From Paenibacillus glycinis (GTDB lineage: Bacteria; Bacillota; Bacilli; Paenibacillales; Paenibacillaceae), in contig NZ_JAAAMV010000001.1 of assembly GCF_009909185.1 (NCBI RefSeq), positions 1 through 64,000 of the forward strand: DNA of 64,000 bases, read 5' to 3'. Shown piece after piece: positions 49,429-58,195 of this stretch. Positions within the stretch are counted from its first letter, which is position 1. Every line of letters starts with the position of its first letter. Below the pieces are notes generated by a model. That model saw nothing but the letters and a program-made list of their open reading frames with translations, searched no databases and was not told the origin of the DNA. The translations under genes and the position numbers were made by a program.

Positions 49429-50579
49429 GCCGGCACCTCCAAAGCCGATCGCAAATCGTCCATGAGATCGGCCGGATCTTCGAGTCCGACGGAGATCCGG
49501 ATCAGCGGATCCAGCCGCGGTTCATAGTCCGTCCCGGCAAATTGCTCGTGCCCCCCGCTCATCCCCGGCGAATAAACGAGGCTCTCGAAGCCTCCCCAGC
49601 TCACGCCGATCTTGAAGTATCGCAAGCGATTGATCATCCGGACCGCGGCAGCCTTCCCGCCGCGAAGCTCGAAGCTGAGCAAGCCCGAAGGCGCGTCGAA
49701 TTGCTTCCGGGTCAGCGCATGCTGCTCGTGGCCGGGCAGGAACGGGAAATTCACCTTCGCCACCTGGTCGTTCGCCTCCAGCATCCTCGCGATCTGCATC
49801 GCCGAATCGGCATGCTGCCTCATCCGGAGTCCGAACGTCTTCAAGCCGCGCGTGACCAGCCAAGCCTCGAAGGGACCTAACGCGCCGCCGAATATGCCGT
49901 ACTCGGTCTGGACGATGCGATCGATGATCGCTTCGGACGAGATCACGGCCCCGGCAATGACGTCGCTGTGCCCGCCGAGGTATTTGGACGCGGAATGGAC
50001 GACGACGTCGAATCCCCATTCCAGCGGGCGCAAATTCGCGGGAGACGCGCATGTATTGTCGATCACCGTATGCAGTCCGTGTTCCTTGGCCATGGCTACG
50101 ATCGCCGCAAGATCGAATACGTCCATGAAAAAGGTCGAATACGACTCGCAGACGATTAAGCGGGTATTCGGCTTTATCGCGGCGCGCACGCGGTCCGTGT
50201 CCCGAAAATCGACGAAGTCGACCGATATGCCGAACTTATGCATATAAGATCCTAGAATTCCGAAGGTTCCGCCATAGGCCGGCGTACTGCAGACCGCATG
50301 GTCGCCTTGCTTCAAGAAGTGAAACAGCACGGCGGATAGCGCGGCCATTCCGGAGGCGAACGCTTTCGCGGCTTCGCCCTGTTCCAGCGCGGCCAGCTTC
50401 TTCTCCAGCACGTCCAATGTCGGATTCGCGACGCGGGAGTAATAATAGCCCTCCCCCTCTTGGAACGCTTCGTAAGAATCGTGGACGAACGTGGAATTCA
50501 AAAAAATCGGCGGAACGACCGCTCCATGGATATTCTCTTCGCCGAAGTGGGTCAGCATCGTCTGCATGCGTGCCTTCAT
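49425..50579 (-). CDS. Cys/Met metabolism PLP-dependent enzyme (cystathionine gamma-synthase/lyase-like)
   Basis: A 384-residue PLP enzyme of fold type I. The PLP lysine is K199 in SASKYLGGHSD, with Asp174 in IDNTCASP and Tyr102 (PAYGGT) in the usual positions. YYYSRVANPTLDVLEKKLAALE near 46-67 is the substrate-gating N-terminal region. The usual ESPTNP loop reads CESYSTFFMDVFD, so the conserved Asn-Pro is missing. Family members do gamma-replacement or beta/gamma-elimination on Cys, Met or homoserine derivatives. A sulphur-amino-acid enzyme in a glycan locus is unexpected. GAAAGG precedes the ATG. Confidence 0.8.
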   Translation of the reverse strand: MKARMQTMLTHFGEENIHGAVVPPIFLNSTFVHDSYEAFQEGEGYYYSRVANPTLDVLEKKLAALEQGEAAKAFASGMAALSAVLFHFLKQGDHAVCSTPAYGGTFGILGSYMHKFGISVDFVDFRDTDRVRAAIKPNTRLIVCESYSTFFMDVFDLAAIVAMAKEHGLHTVIDNTCASPANLRPLEWGFDVVVHSASKYLGGHSDVIAGAVISSEAIIDRIVQTEYGIFGGALGPFEAWLVTRGLKTFGLRMRQHADSAMQIARMLEANDQVAKVNFPFLPGHEQHALTRKQFDAPSGLLSFELRGGKAAAVRMINRLRYFKIGVSWGGFESLVYSPGMSGGHEQFAGTDYEPRLDPLIRISVGLEDPADLMDDLRSALEVPA

Positions 50580-50613
50580 GATCGGAACAACCTTTCGTTT
50601 ATGGTTTCTTCGA

Positions 50614-51735
50614 TTAACCGACGCGATAACGGTTCAATACCGTCTCGTTAAGCTCGATGCCCAGACCCGGGCGGTTAAGCGGAACGGTGACGTAACCGTC
50701 CTTGAATTCCACTTCCCGGCTGACCAGATCCCTCGCGAGCGGCGATGTCGATACGGTATGTTCGATCATGTAGCCGTTCGGAATCGCGGCGGCGAAATGC
50801 GTGCTGGCCGCGACCAGAATGCCCGTCTTGAACGCGTGAGGCACGATTCTCTTATGCCGGTCGTACGCGAGGTAGGCGATTCGTTTCCCTTCCGTCAAGC
50901 CACCGACCCGCGCCAGATCCGGTTGGATGATATCAAGGCCTCCTTCGTCCAGCAGACGCTGGAACGCCAGCCTGCCGCTTTCTTGTTCGCCACCGGCGAT
51001 GGAGAGGCTCGTGCGCCTCGAAAGCTCGCGATAACCGTCGATATCGTTGGAATGAACGGGCTCTTCCAGCCAGTGGACGTTATACTTCTCGTACACGTCC
51101 GCCATCCGCAGGGCGCCCTTCAGATCCCACGCCAGTCCGGCGTCGATCATGACGTCGATCCCGTCCCCGACCGCGCCCCGGATCGCTTTGATTTGTTCCT
51201 CGTCGAACCTCGGATTCTTGCCGATCGGGCCCCAGCCGAATTTCATCGCGAGATACCCTTGGTTGGCGTAGCGCTCCGCCATGCGGGCTGCTTCGTCGAC
51301 CGTATCCGGCATTAAGGCGCTCGCGTAAGCTTTCAGTTTGGAATTGAATACGCCGCCCATCATCTCGCAGACGGGACGATTCATGGCTTTGCCGATGATG
51401 TCCCATAATGCGATATCGACGCCGCTCATCGCGTGCAAGGCCGGGCCGGTCCTTCCGAAATAGATCGTGCCGCGGTACATTTTGTCCCACAGCCGTTCGA
51501 CTTCGACGGGATTCTCTCCGATCAGCAAGCTGCGCAGTCCGACCGCGATCGAGTGGGAGGCCGGCGCATCGACGACCGCTTTGGCCACGAGCGGGGAAGA
51601 ATCCACTTCCCCGACGCCCGTAATCCCCTCATCGGTATGAATCCGGATGACCAAGGTGTCTTGCGTTCCGTCGCATTGCGCGGCGTCCAGATCCGGGATT
51701 CGCAAATGAATCGCTTCGACTTCGGTAATTTTCAT
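50614..51735 (-). CDS. Enolase-superfamily acid-sugar dehydratase (mandelate racemase subgroup)
   Basis: A 373-residue enolase-superfamily enzyme. The capping domain runs from 1 to about 115 (MKITEVEAIHLRI, GITGVGEVDSSPL). Barrel motifs: Lys in LAMKFGWGPIG at about 163, metal ligands Asp in IDAGLAW at about 195, Glu in HWLEEPVH at about 221 and Glu in GGEQESG near 247, then QPDLARVGG and IVPHAFKTG with the Asp-His dyad typical of mandelate racemase-type dehydratases. It probably dehydrates a sugar acid to a 2-keto-3-deoxy acid; L-rhamnonate, L-fuconate or galactonate are options. The ATG at 51735 follows AAGGGAG. Confidence 0.85.
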   Translation of the reverse strand: MKITEVEAIHLRIPDLDAAQCDGTQDTLVIRIHTDEGITGVGEVDSSPLVAKAVVDAPASHSIAVGLRSLLIGENPVEVERLWDKMYRGTIYFGRTGPALHAMSGVDIALWDIIGKAMNRPVCEMMGGVFNSKLKAYASALMPDTVDEAARMAERYANQGYLAMKFGWGPIGKNPRFDEEQIKAIRGAVGDGIDVMIDAGLAWDLKGALRMADVYEKYNVHWLEEPVHSNDIDGYRELSRRTSLSIAGGEQESGRLAFQRLLDEGGLDIIQPDLARVGGLTEGKRIAYLAYDRHKRIVPHAFKTGILVAASTHFAAAIPNGYMIEHTVSTSPLARDLVSREVEFKDGYVTVPLNRPGLGIELNETVLNRYRVG

Positions 51736-51787
51736 GCGTTCCACTCCCTTTGTCATGCTCCTCGATTCGTGCCATTGCATGTTTCGG

Positions 51788-52495
51788 TCAGGGAAGCAGC
51801 GAGCCCGCGATATTCCGAGGATACGCTTTGGCTCTGATGAATCCTTCCGCATAACGAACCCCGCATTGTATCCCCCGGAACCGGGACGTGACCTCGATCA
51901 TCTCCATGGCATTGGAGCCGTATTGATCTTGCAGCCAGTCGCCGATCTGGCTCTGATGCCGGGCAAGCATGTCTTTCTTCGCTTCGAACGTCTCCGTGAT
52001 GTCGACGTATTCCTCCGGTTGAAAGCCCAGACCCGCGACGCTTTCCATAAAGTACACGATCGGAATTTTCGCGAGGGGCGGGCTGGCGGTCGTAATGTTG
52101 GGGACGGTCGTCATGATCGCGACGTCGTTCGCGATGCGGCCGGCAATCGTATGATCCGGATTGTAGAGATCGTCGGGCCAATGCGTCAGCACGACGTCGG
52201 CATGACTGGCGCGCATGGCTTCGATAAACGCAAGCCTCGTTTCTTCCGAATCGAACAAAAACTCGTCGCGGTAACCCAACCACAGCAGTTCCGCGCCGAT
52301 TACCCGAGCCGCCGCGACGGACTCGTTCCTGCGGATTTCCGCGATTTCCGCTTTGGTATGGGTCGCGGAGCCGACTTCCCCGTTGGTCGCGATCGCGATC
52401 GTGACCTTGTCCCCGCGCTTAACGTATTTCGCCAATGTTCCTCCGCACCAGATTTCCGCGTCGTCGGGATGGGCGCAAATCGCCAATACGTTCAT
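51788..52495 (-). CDS. PIG-L family deacetylase (second copy)
   Basis: A 235-residue LmbE/PIG-L hydrolase. Zinc motif AHPDDAEIW at residues 8-16, third ligand probably His in [12 protein letters not shown] at about 116. It is a paralogue of the protein at 36788-37492 (similar length, ending [14 protein letters not shown] here and FRGLQAGCQYAEGF there). Its ATG overlaps the thiolase stop (ATGA). Likely substrates are N- or O-acyl sugars, possibly in the same acyl-removal scheme as the SGNH enzymes. Confidence 0.85.
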   Translation of the reverse strand: MNVLAICAHPDDAEIWCGGTLAKYVKRGDKVTIAIATNGEVGSATHTKAEIAEIRRNESVAAARVIGAELLWLGYRDEFLFDSEETRLAFIEAMRASHADVVLTHWPDDLYNPDHTIAGRIANDVAIMTTVPNITTASPPLAKIPIVYFMESVAGLGFQPEEYVDITETFEAKKDMLARHQSQIGDWLQDQYGSNAMEMIEVTSRFRGIQCGVRYAEGFIRAKAYPRNIAGSLLP

Positions 52496-53688
52496 CTTGC
52501 TCCTCCTCTTCGCTCGATCATCATCGCGATGCCTTGACCTCCGCCGATGCAGAGGCCGGCAATGCCGGTCCGTCCGTCCCTTCGCTCCAGCTCGTGCAGC
52601 AGCGTAACCAAGATTCGCGCCCCGCTGGCGCCGATCGGGTGGCCGAGCGCGATCGCCCCTCCGTTCGGGTTGAATCGCCCTTCGTCGACCCCGAGCTCTC
52701 TCGCGACGGCGATGGCCTGCGCGGCGAACGCTTCGTTCAGCTCGAAGACGTCGATGGCGTCCGGCGAACCGACGCCGAGCGAGGACATTAGCCGGTTCGT
52801 CGCCGCATAAGCGCCCATGCCCATGATCGAAGGATCGATGGCGCTGCTGGCGTAGCCGCGCACGGTCGCGAGCGGCCGAATCCCCAGCTCGCCCGCTTTG
52901 TCGGCGGACATCAGCACGAGCGCCGCCGCGCCGTCGTTGATGCCGGAGGCGTTGCCGGGCGTCACGGTCCCGTCCGTGCGAAACGCGGGATTTAGTTTGC
53001 CAAGCGCTTCGGCCGTCGTGCCGAAGCGCGGATGCTCATCCTTGTCGAAGACGAGCGGCTCGGCCTTCTTGCGGGGAACGCGCACCGGCACGATCTCCCG
53101 CAGGAACGCGCCTGCCTCGATCGCCCGTTCCGCCTTCCGCTGGCTCATCGCCGCGTAGGCGTCCTGCTCCTCGCGGGAGACGCGATAGCGCTCGGCCACG
53201 TTCTCCGCCGTGATGCCCATATGCACGTCGTCGATCGCGCACCAGAGGCCGTCGCGGATCATCGCGTCGACGAGGGGAGCATCGCCCATTCGAAGGCCGG
53301 CGCGCGCTTCGTTCAGCAGATACGGCGCCCGGCTCATGTTCTCCATGCCGCCGGCGACGACGATGTCGGCATCGCCCGCCCGGATCGCCTGCGCGCCGAG
53401 CACGACCGCCTTCAAGCCGGAACCGCACACTTTATTGACCGTCATGGCCGGAACCTCGTTCGATAATCCGGCTTGGAGCCAGGCCTGCCTGGCCGGATTC
53501 TGTCCGAGTCCCGCCTGGAGCACGTTCCCCATGACGACTTCGTCGACCTGCGCGTCGCGCAGGCCGGCGCGCACGAGCGCCTCCCGAATGACGGTCGCTC
53601 CCAATTCGGTCGCGGGCACGGAAGCGAGGCCGCCCCGGAAACTTCCGATCGCCGTCCGAACGCCGCTGACGATCACGACTTCCCTCAT
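52492..53688 (-). CDS. atoB: Acetyl-CoA C-acetyltransferase (thiolase)
   Basis: A 398-residue degradative thiolase that splits acetoacetyl-CoA into two acetyl-CoA. It starts [19 protein letters not shown]. The nucleophile is Cys88 in [11 protein letters not shown]. The other active-site segments are [16 protein letters not shown] (His near 350) and [10 protein letters not shown] (Cys near 380). The ATG at 53688 overlaps the CoA-transferase B stop (ATGA) and follows GAGGAGG; a 107-codon upstream extension of the frame is rejected. It is last step of the 3-hydroxybutyrate route encoded here. Confidence 0.95.
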   Translation of the reverse strand: MREVVIVSGVRTAIGSFRGGLASVPATELGATVIREALVRAGLRDAQVDEVVMGNVLQAGLGQNPARQAWLQAGLSNEVPAMTVNKVCGSGLKAVVLGAQAIRAGDADIVVAGGMENMSRAPYLLNEARAGLRMGDAPLVDAMIRDGLWCAIDDVHMGITAENVAERYRVSREEQDAYAAMSQRKAERAIEAGAFLREIVPVRVPRKKAEPLVFDKDEHPRFGTTAEALGKLNPAFRTDGTVTPGNASGINDGAAALVLMSADKAGELGIRPLATVRGYASSAIDPSIMGMGAYAATNRLMSSLGVGSPDAIDVFELNEAFAAQAIAVARELGVDEGRFNPNGGAIALGHPIGASGARILVTLLHELERRDGRTGIAGLCIGGGQGIAMMIERRGGAR

Positions 53689-54353
53689 GATCGTTCCTCC
53701 TCGCCGGTCCCGCCCAGTCCGGGGCCGAGCCGATAACGCGCCTCCGTCTTCTCCCGCACTTCTTCCGCCGTGACGCCGGGCTGCAGCTCGACGAGCGTCA
53801 TCTCGCCGTCCCGGAAGTCGAATACCGCCAGCTCCGTGATGAGCCGGTGCACGACGCCCTGCCCCGTCAACGGAAGCGCGCAGGATCGCTTCACCTTCGA
53901 ATCTCCTTGCTTGTTCGCGTGTTCCATGACGACGACGATCCGCTTCGCCCCATGGACCAGATCCATCGCGCCGCCCATGCCCTTGACCATCTTCCCCGGG
54001 ATCATCCAATTGGCCAAGTCTCCGTTCTCCGCGACCTCCATGCCGCCCAGAATCGCAAGGTCGACATGCCCTCCCCGGATCATCGCGAACGAATCCGCGC
54101 TATCGAAACAGGAAGCGCCGGGCACGGCGGTCACCGTTTCCTTCCCCGCGTTGATCAGATCGGCGTCCTCGAGCCCTTCCTCGGGATAAGGGCCGATCCC
54201 GAGCAGGCCGTTCTCGGACTGCAGCATGACGCCGCGATCGGCGGGAATTTCGTTCGCGATCAAGGTCGGCATCCCGATACCCAGATTGATGTACATGCCC
54301 GGCTTGATCTCCTCGAGCGCCCGCGATACGATGATCGAACGGCTGTCCCTCAT
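53685..54353 (-). CDS. scoB: 3-oxoacid CoA-transferase subunit B
   Basis: A 222-residue beta subunit of succinyl-CoA:acetoacetate CoA-transferase type enzymes. It starts [20 protein letters not shown] and has the catalytic Glu in [15 protein letters not shown] at about 48 and [14 protein letters not shown] near 100-113. With subunit A it activates acetoacetate to acetoacetyl-CoA. The ATG overlaps the subunit A stop by 4 bp and is preceded by GGAGGGGGAG. Normal length (about 215-220). A longer reading to 54593 lies antisense-free but within subunit A and is rejected. Confidence 0.94.
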   Translation of the reverse strand: MRDSRSIIVSRALEEIKPGMYINLGIGMPTLIANEIPADRGVMLQSENGLLGIGPYPEEGLEDADLINAGKETVTAVPGASCFDSADSFAMIRGGHVDLAILGGMEVAENGDLANWMIPGKMVKGMGGAMDLVHGAKRIVVVMEHANKQGDSKVKRSCALPLTGQGVVHRLITELAVFDFRDGEMTLVELQPGVTAEEVREKTEARYRLGPGLGGTGEEERS

Positions 54354-55060
54354 TCGCGCTCCCCCTCCGGTCTCCGCGTCGTTCGGCGCTCGATCCGTTT
54401 CTCGTAATGCCGCCCGTGCACGACGTGCTGCACGAAGATGCCCGGCGTATGGATCTCGTCGGGATCCAGCTCGCCGACGTCCGCGATCTCTTCCGCTTCC
54501 GCGATCGTCACCATGCCGGCTGCCGCGGCGAGCGGGTTGAAGTTGCGCGACGTGCGGCGATAGACGAGATTGCCGCATGGATCCGCCTTCCAAGCTTTCA
54601 CCAGCGCGAAGTCCGTCTTAATCCCCCGTTCGAGCAGATAGGCGCGTCCGTCGAACGTTCTCGTCTCCTTGCCGTCCGCCACCGGCGTGCCTACCCCCGC
54701 CGGGGTATAGAAGCCCGGGATGCCGGCGCCGCCGGCGCGCAGCCGTTCGGCCAGCGTCCCTTGCGGGACGAGTTCGACTTCCAGCTCGCCGCTCAGGAAT
54801 TGCTGCTCGAACGTCTTGTTCTCCCCGACGTAGGAAGAGACCATCTTCTTGATCTGCCGGCTCGCCAGCAGCAGGCCGAGGCCCCAATCGTCCACGCCGC
54901 AATTGTTGCTGACGATCGTGAGTCCGCTCGTTCCAAGGTCCCGCAGCGCCGCGATCAAGTTCTCCGGTATGCCGCACAACCCGAATCCGCCGACCGCGAT
55001 CGTCGCTCCGTCCGGAATGTTCCGGATCGCCTCTTCGGCCGAACGCGCTAATTTGTTCAT
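54350..55060 (-). CDS. scoA: 3-oxoacid CoA-transferase subunit A
   Basis: A 236-residue alpha subunit. Family features are [22 protein letters not shown] at about 15-36 (the CoA-binding loop), [16 protein letters not shown] and [17 protein letters not shown] near 115-131. It is followed, overlapping, by subunit B and thiolase, and preceded 14 bp upstream by the 3-hydroxybutyrate dehydrogenase gene. TAGGAGG precedes the ATG. The order bdh-scoA-scoB-thiolase gives a full path from 3-hydroxybutyrate to acetyl-CoA. Confidence 0.94.
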   Translation of the reverse strand: MNKLARSAEEAIRNIPDGATIAVGGFGLCGIPENLIAALRDLGTSGLTIVSNNCGVDDWGLGLLLASRQIKKMVSSYVGENKTFEQQFLSGELEVELVPQGTLAERLRAGGAGIPGFYTPAGVGTPVADGKETRTFDGRAYLLERGIKTDFALVKAWKADPCGNLVYRRTSRNFNPLAAAAGMVTIAEAEEIADVGELDPDEIHTPGIFVQHVVHGRHYEKRIERRTTRRPEGERE

Positions 55061-55074
55061 GCTGCCGAAACCTC

Positions 55075-55854
55075 CTATTGAGCCGTATAACCGCCGTCGA
55101 TCATCAGCGCCGCTCCGGTAACGCCCCGCAGCTTGTCGCTTGCGACCACGGCCGCGTAATCCGCGATCTCTTCCGGATCCAGCAGCCTGCGCTGGGGAAC
55201 CAGGGGGTAGATGACTTCTTCCAGCACGTCGTTCAGCGGCACGCCCCGCGCGAGCGCCAAATCGCCGAGTTGTCCGCGTACGAGCGGCGTATCCACGTAA
55301 CCGGGACAGAGCGCGTTGACGGTGATGCCATGCTCGGCTCCTTCCAGCGCCGCGACCTTCGTCAAGCCGATCAAGCCGTGCTTCGCGCTGTTGTAGGCCG
55401 CCTTGCCCGCGAACCCGACCACGCCGTTGATCGACGCCATGTTGAGAATGCGGCCCCGGCGCTGCCGCTTCATGATCGGGAACGCGTGCTTGATGCCGAT
55501 GAAGGCGCCGGTGACCATGACCTGGAGCATGTATTCGAATCGTTCCGTCGGAAATTGCTCGATCGGCGACACATGCTGCAGGCCCGCGTTATTCACGAGA
55601 ATGTCCAGACTTCCGTACGTCCCTTCCACGCGCGCGATCGCATCCGCGAACCGCGATTCTTGCGTCACGTCCAGCTCGATCCCTGTCGCCGCCGCGCCGT
55701 CCGCTTCCAGGCCGCGCGCGGCGGCGATCGCGGCTTCGCCTCTTCGGTCGGCCAGGACGACGATCGCCCCTTCGTCCGCGAACTTGCGCGCGATGGCCAG
55801 TCCGATTCCGCTCGCCGCTCCCGTTACGAGCGCGACTTTGTTCTCCAACAGCAT
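55075..55854 (-). CDS. bdhA: 3-hydroxybutyrate dehydrogenase (short-chain dehydrogenase)
   Basis: A 259-residue SDR. The NAD-binding motif TGAASGIG is at 11-18, the NNAG motif at 88-91 continues as [11 protein letters not shown], which is characteristic of bacterial 3-hydroxybutyrate dehydrogenases. The catalytic triad is Ser141, Tyr154 and Lys158 (AAYNSAKHG). [13 protein letters not shown] near 190 also fits this enzyme. It oxidises D-3-hydroxybutyrate to acetoacetate. The ATG at 55854 follows GAGGAGG with a 9-nt spacer; an in-frame ATG 13 codons upstream is poorly supported. It heads the ketone-body module. Confidence 0.9.
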   Translation of the reverse strand: MLLENKVALVTGAASGIGLAIARKFADEGAIVVLADRRGEAAIAAARGLEADGAAATGIELDVTQESRFADAIARVEGTYGSLDILVNNAGLQHVSPIEQFPTERFEYMLQVMVTGAFIGIKHAFPIMKRQRRGRILNMASINGVVGFAGKAAYNSAKHGLIGLTKVAALEGAEHGITVNALCPGYVDTPLVRGQLGDLALARGVPLNDVLEEVIYPLVPQRRLLDPEEIADYAAVVASDKLRGVTGAALMIDGGYTAQ

Positions 55855-55920
55855 GGCTTCCGGCCTCCTCGCCCGCGATCCGATCTCTGCCATCTCGAAG
55901 GCGCCGGCTCCGGCACTCGA

Positions 55921-55939
55921 ACGGCGGCGTTTCCGCCGT
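55921..55939. other. GC-rich hairpin in the gap before bdhA
   Basis: ACGGCGG/CCGCCGT forms a perfect 7-bp stem in the 136-bp gap between the enolase-type gene and bdhA. There is no T-run on either side, so it is not a terminator; it could stabilise or process the transcript. No promoter is evident in the gap. Confidence 0.3.
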
Positions 55940-55990
55940 CCGCGTGCCGAAGCGCGCCTTTTATGAACGCCATATGCAAGGACTCGCCGC

Positions 55991-57151
55991 CTACAAGATT
56001 TGGCCGATCCGCGGCTGAAACTGCGGATCCTTCGGATCGTAAAACACCATTTCCCTCTCGAAGCTCGCCCCGTAGCGGTCGAGCTTCGCGATATCCAGAT
56101 CGATGCCGAAGCCCGGCAGATCCGGCACCGCGATCCGGCCTTGGTTGAACGTCAACGGCTCGCGCAGCAAGTCGCCGGTCATGAAATTCAAGTGCGTGTC
56201 GTTCGCGAACGGGAAGTTGCGCGAAGCGGCGACGAAATGCGCGTTGCCGAGCGTTCCGATGCCGGTCTCGGCCCAGCTTCCGGTGACGCACCAAATGCCG
56301 GCATGGTTGGCCAGATCGACGATTTGCTTCGCCTTCAAGATCCCGCCCGCTTCCGACGGGTAGACGAGGAAGCACGCGCACGCGCGCTTGTCGATCAGCC
56401 GCAGCGCATCCTCGTAGGTGGCGCAGCCTTCGTCGGCGATGATCGGCACGTCGACCGCGCGCGCGACGGCGGCCATGCCGTCCACGTCGTCGTACCGGGT
56501 CGGCTGCTCGACCATCTGCAAATCGTATTTCTCCATGGCGCGAATCGCTTTAATGGCGGTGGGCACGCTCCAGTTCTGGTTCGCGTCGATGCGGATTTTC
56601 ATCGCCGGGCCGACCGCCTCGCGCACGGCCTTGACCCTTTTCGTATCCAAATCGATGTCGCGACCGACCTTCAGCTTCAACTCCGTATACCCGGCCGCGG
56701 CGAATTTCCGGGCTTCCTCGGCGTTCGCTTCCGGCGCGTCGATAAAGATGTAGCCGGCGAACGCGACGTCCGATTTCACCTTCCCGCCCAGCAGATTGTA
56801 GGCTGGCGTGTTCAAGATCTTCCCTCTCAAATCCAGGAGCGCCATCTCGATGCCCGCCATGCCGTAATAGCCGATCTGCTTCCAATTGACGCAATATTCC
56901 TCCAGCCGGTGGAGGATGGATTCCAGTTCCATCGGGTCGCGGCCGACGACGAACGGGGCGAATTCTTTGTCGACCACCGTCTGAATGACCGGTATGGTCG
57001 GCCCGACGGATTCGCCGACGCCGATCAAGCCCTCGTCCGTCTCGATCCGGATGATGAGCGAAGGCGCGCTGTACCTCGTGCCGCCCGACCATTTTTCGCC
57101 TTTGTAGAACGGGATTTTAATCGGCTTCGTGCGTACGGCCGTGATTTTCAT
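55991..57151 (-). CDS. Enolase-superfamily protein (muconate-lactonizing subgroup)
   Basis: A 386-residue enolase-superfamily enzyme. It starts MKITAVRTKPIKIPFYKG, then GLIGVGESVGP in the capping domain. Barrel motifs: KxK in TELKLKVGRD at about 165, metal ligands Asp in RIDANQNWS, Glu in MVEQPTRYDD and Asp-Glu in ADEGCATYEDA near 246, then YPSEAGGILKAK. The KxK and DEG pattern fits cycloisomerase, racemase or epimerase subgroups rather than the His-Asp dehydratases, in contrast with the paralogue at 50614-51735. The ATG overlaps the zinc-dehydrogenase stop (ATGA) after CAGGGGGAA. Confidence 0.85.
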   Translation of the reverse strand: MKITAVRTKPIKIPFYKGEKWSGGTRYSAPSLIIRIETDEGLIGVGESVGPTIPVIQTVVDKEFAPFVVGRDPMELESILHRLEEYCVNWKQIGYYGMAGIEMALLDLRGKILNTPAYNLLGGKVKSDVAFAGYIFIDAPEANAEEARKFAAAGYTELKLKVGRDIDLDTKRVKAVREAVGPAMKIRIDANQNWSVPTAIKAIRAMEKYDLQMVEQPTRYDDVDGMAAVARAVDVPIIADEGCATYEDALRLIDKRACACFLVYPSEAGGILKAKQIVDLANHAGIWCVTGSWAETGIGTLGNAHFVAASRNFPFANDTHLNFMTGDLLREPLTFNQGRIAVPDLPGFGIDLDIAKLDRYGASFEREMVFYDPKDPQFQPRIGQIL

Positions 57152-58194
57152 TGCGATTCCCCCTGATTTTCATCTACGGTAACGATGATTTTGATCGCTT
57201 CGTCGGTCTGGCTTCGGGCGAAAGCGATCGCCCGGTCCAGCTCGCCGAACGGATACGCGTGCGTGAGCAGCGGCTTCACCCGCGCTTGGCCGGACGCCAT
57301 CATCCCGATGACGCGGGACCATACGCGCGGCGCGTTCGTCGAGCCCAGCAGGCTTAATTCCTTCAGCACGACGGTTTGCATGTCCACCGTGATCGGCTTG
57401 CCGGCGAGTCCGAACAAGAGCAGCCGTCCGCCGATCTTCAGCAGTTCGATGCTTTGCGCAAGCGAGGTCTCCGTTCCCGCCGCGTCGATGACGATGTCTT
57501 GGGAAGCCGCCGCGGGCGGAAGCGAATCGGCGGCCAGCACGTTCGTCGTTTCGTCCGCGCCGAGCTCCAGCGCCAGCTGCAGCCGATAGTCCCGCATGCC
57601 GATCAGTCGGACCTTGCCCGCGCCCGCCGCTCTTAACAGCTGGACGAAATACAAGCCCGTCGGGCCGTCCCCGATCACGGTCGCTCGATCGCCGATGCGA
57701 ACGTCCAATTTATCGATGCCGCCCAAGCAGCAATGCAGCGTTTCCGCTTGGGTGGCTTCCGCGAAGCCGATCGCGCCCGGCAGCCGGTACAGGTTGGCCG
57801 ACGGGACGACCATGAACCGCTGCCACCCTCCCGGGTAACGAAGGCCGAATTCCCCGGCATCGGGGCAGCGGTGCTTGTTCCCGGATAAGCATTCGCCGCA
57901 CTCGCCGCAACCCGTTAGCGGGTCGATGCACACGCGGTCGCCGGTCCGCCATGCGGTGACGCCCGCGCCGACCCGCTCCACGACGCCCGCCAATTCGTGT
58001 CCGAGCGGCAGCGGCGGCTCGCCGAACTCGGCATGGCCGCTCATGATGTGCAGGTCGGTGCCGCAGATGCCGATCGCCCGAATGCCGACTTCGACTTGAC
58101 CGGGGCCCACATCGGCGCGTTCGGCTTCGCGCGACATCACGGCGTTCAATCCCGTCCATTCCCAGATTTGGTTTCGCGTGCTTGGATTGCGCAT
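57148..58194 (-). CDS. Zinc-dependent alcohol/polyol dehydrogenase (MDR family)
   Basis: A 348-residue medium-chain dehydrogenase. The catalytic zinc site is Cys44 (IGICGTDLH), His66 and Glu67 (PLGHELAG). The structural zinc site is Cys96, Cys99, Cys102 and Cys110. The Rossmann motif is TVIGDGPTGLYFVQLL at about 179-194. It resembles sorbitol- or threonine-dehydrogenase-like enzymes that oxidise sugars, polyols or sugar acids. It lies one base after the barrel-protein stop and overlaps the enolase-type gene, so it probably acts in the same pathway. Confidence 0.9.
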   Translation of the reverse strand: MRNPSTRNQIWEWTGLNAVMSREAERADVGPGQVEVGIRAIGICGTDLHIMSGHAEFGEPPLPLGHELAGVVERVGAGVTAWRTGDRVCIDPLTGCGECGECLSGNKHRCPDAGEFGLRYPGGWQRFMVVPSANLYRLPGAIGFAEATQAETLHCCLGGIDKLDVRIGDRATVIGDGPTGLYFVQLLRAAGAGKVRLIGMRDYRLQLALELGADETTNVLAADSLPPAAASQDIVIDAAGTETSLAQSIELLKIGGRLLLFGLAGKPITVDMQTVVLKELSLLGSTNAPRVWSRVIGMMASGQARVKPLLTHAYPFGELDRAIAFARSQTDEAIKIIVTVDENQGESQ

Positions 58195-58195
58195 G

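Noticed and set aside
53689-54009. 107-residue N-terminal extension of the thiolase
   Set aside because: It lies within the CoA-transferase B gene, is Arg/Gly-rich, and the ATG at 53688 has a strong ribosome binding site and gives the normal thiolase length.
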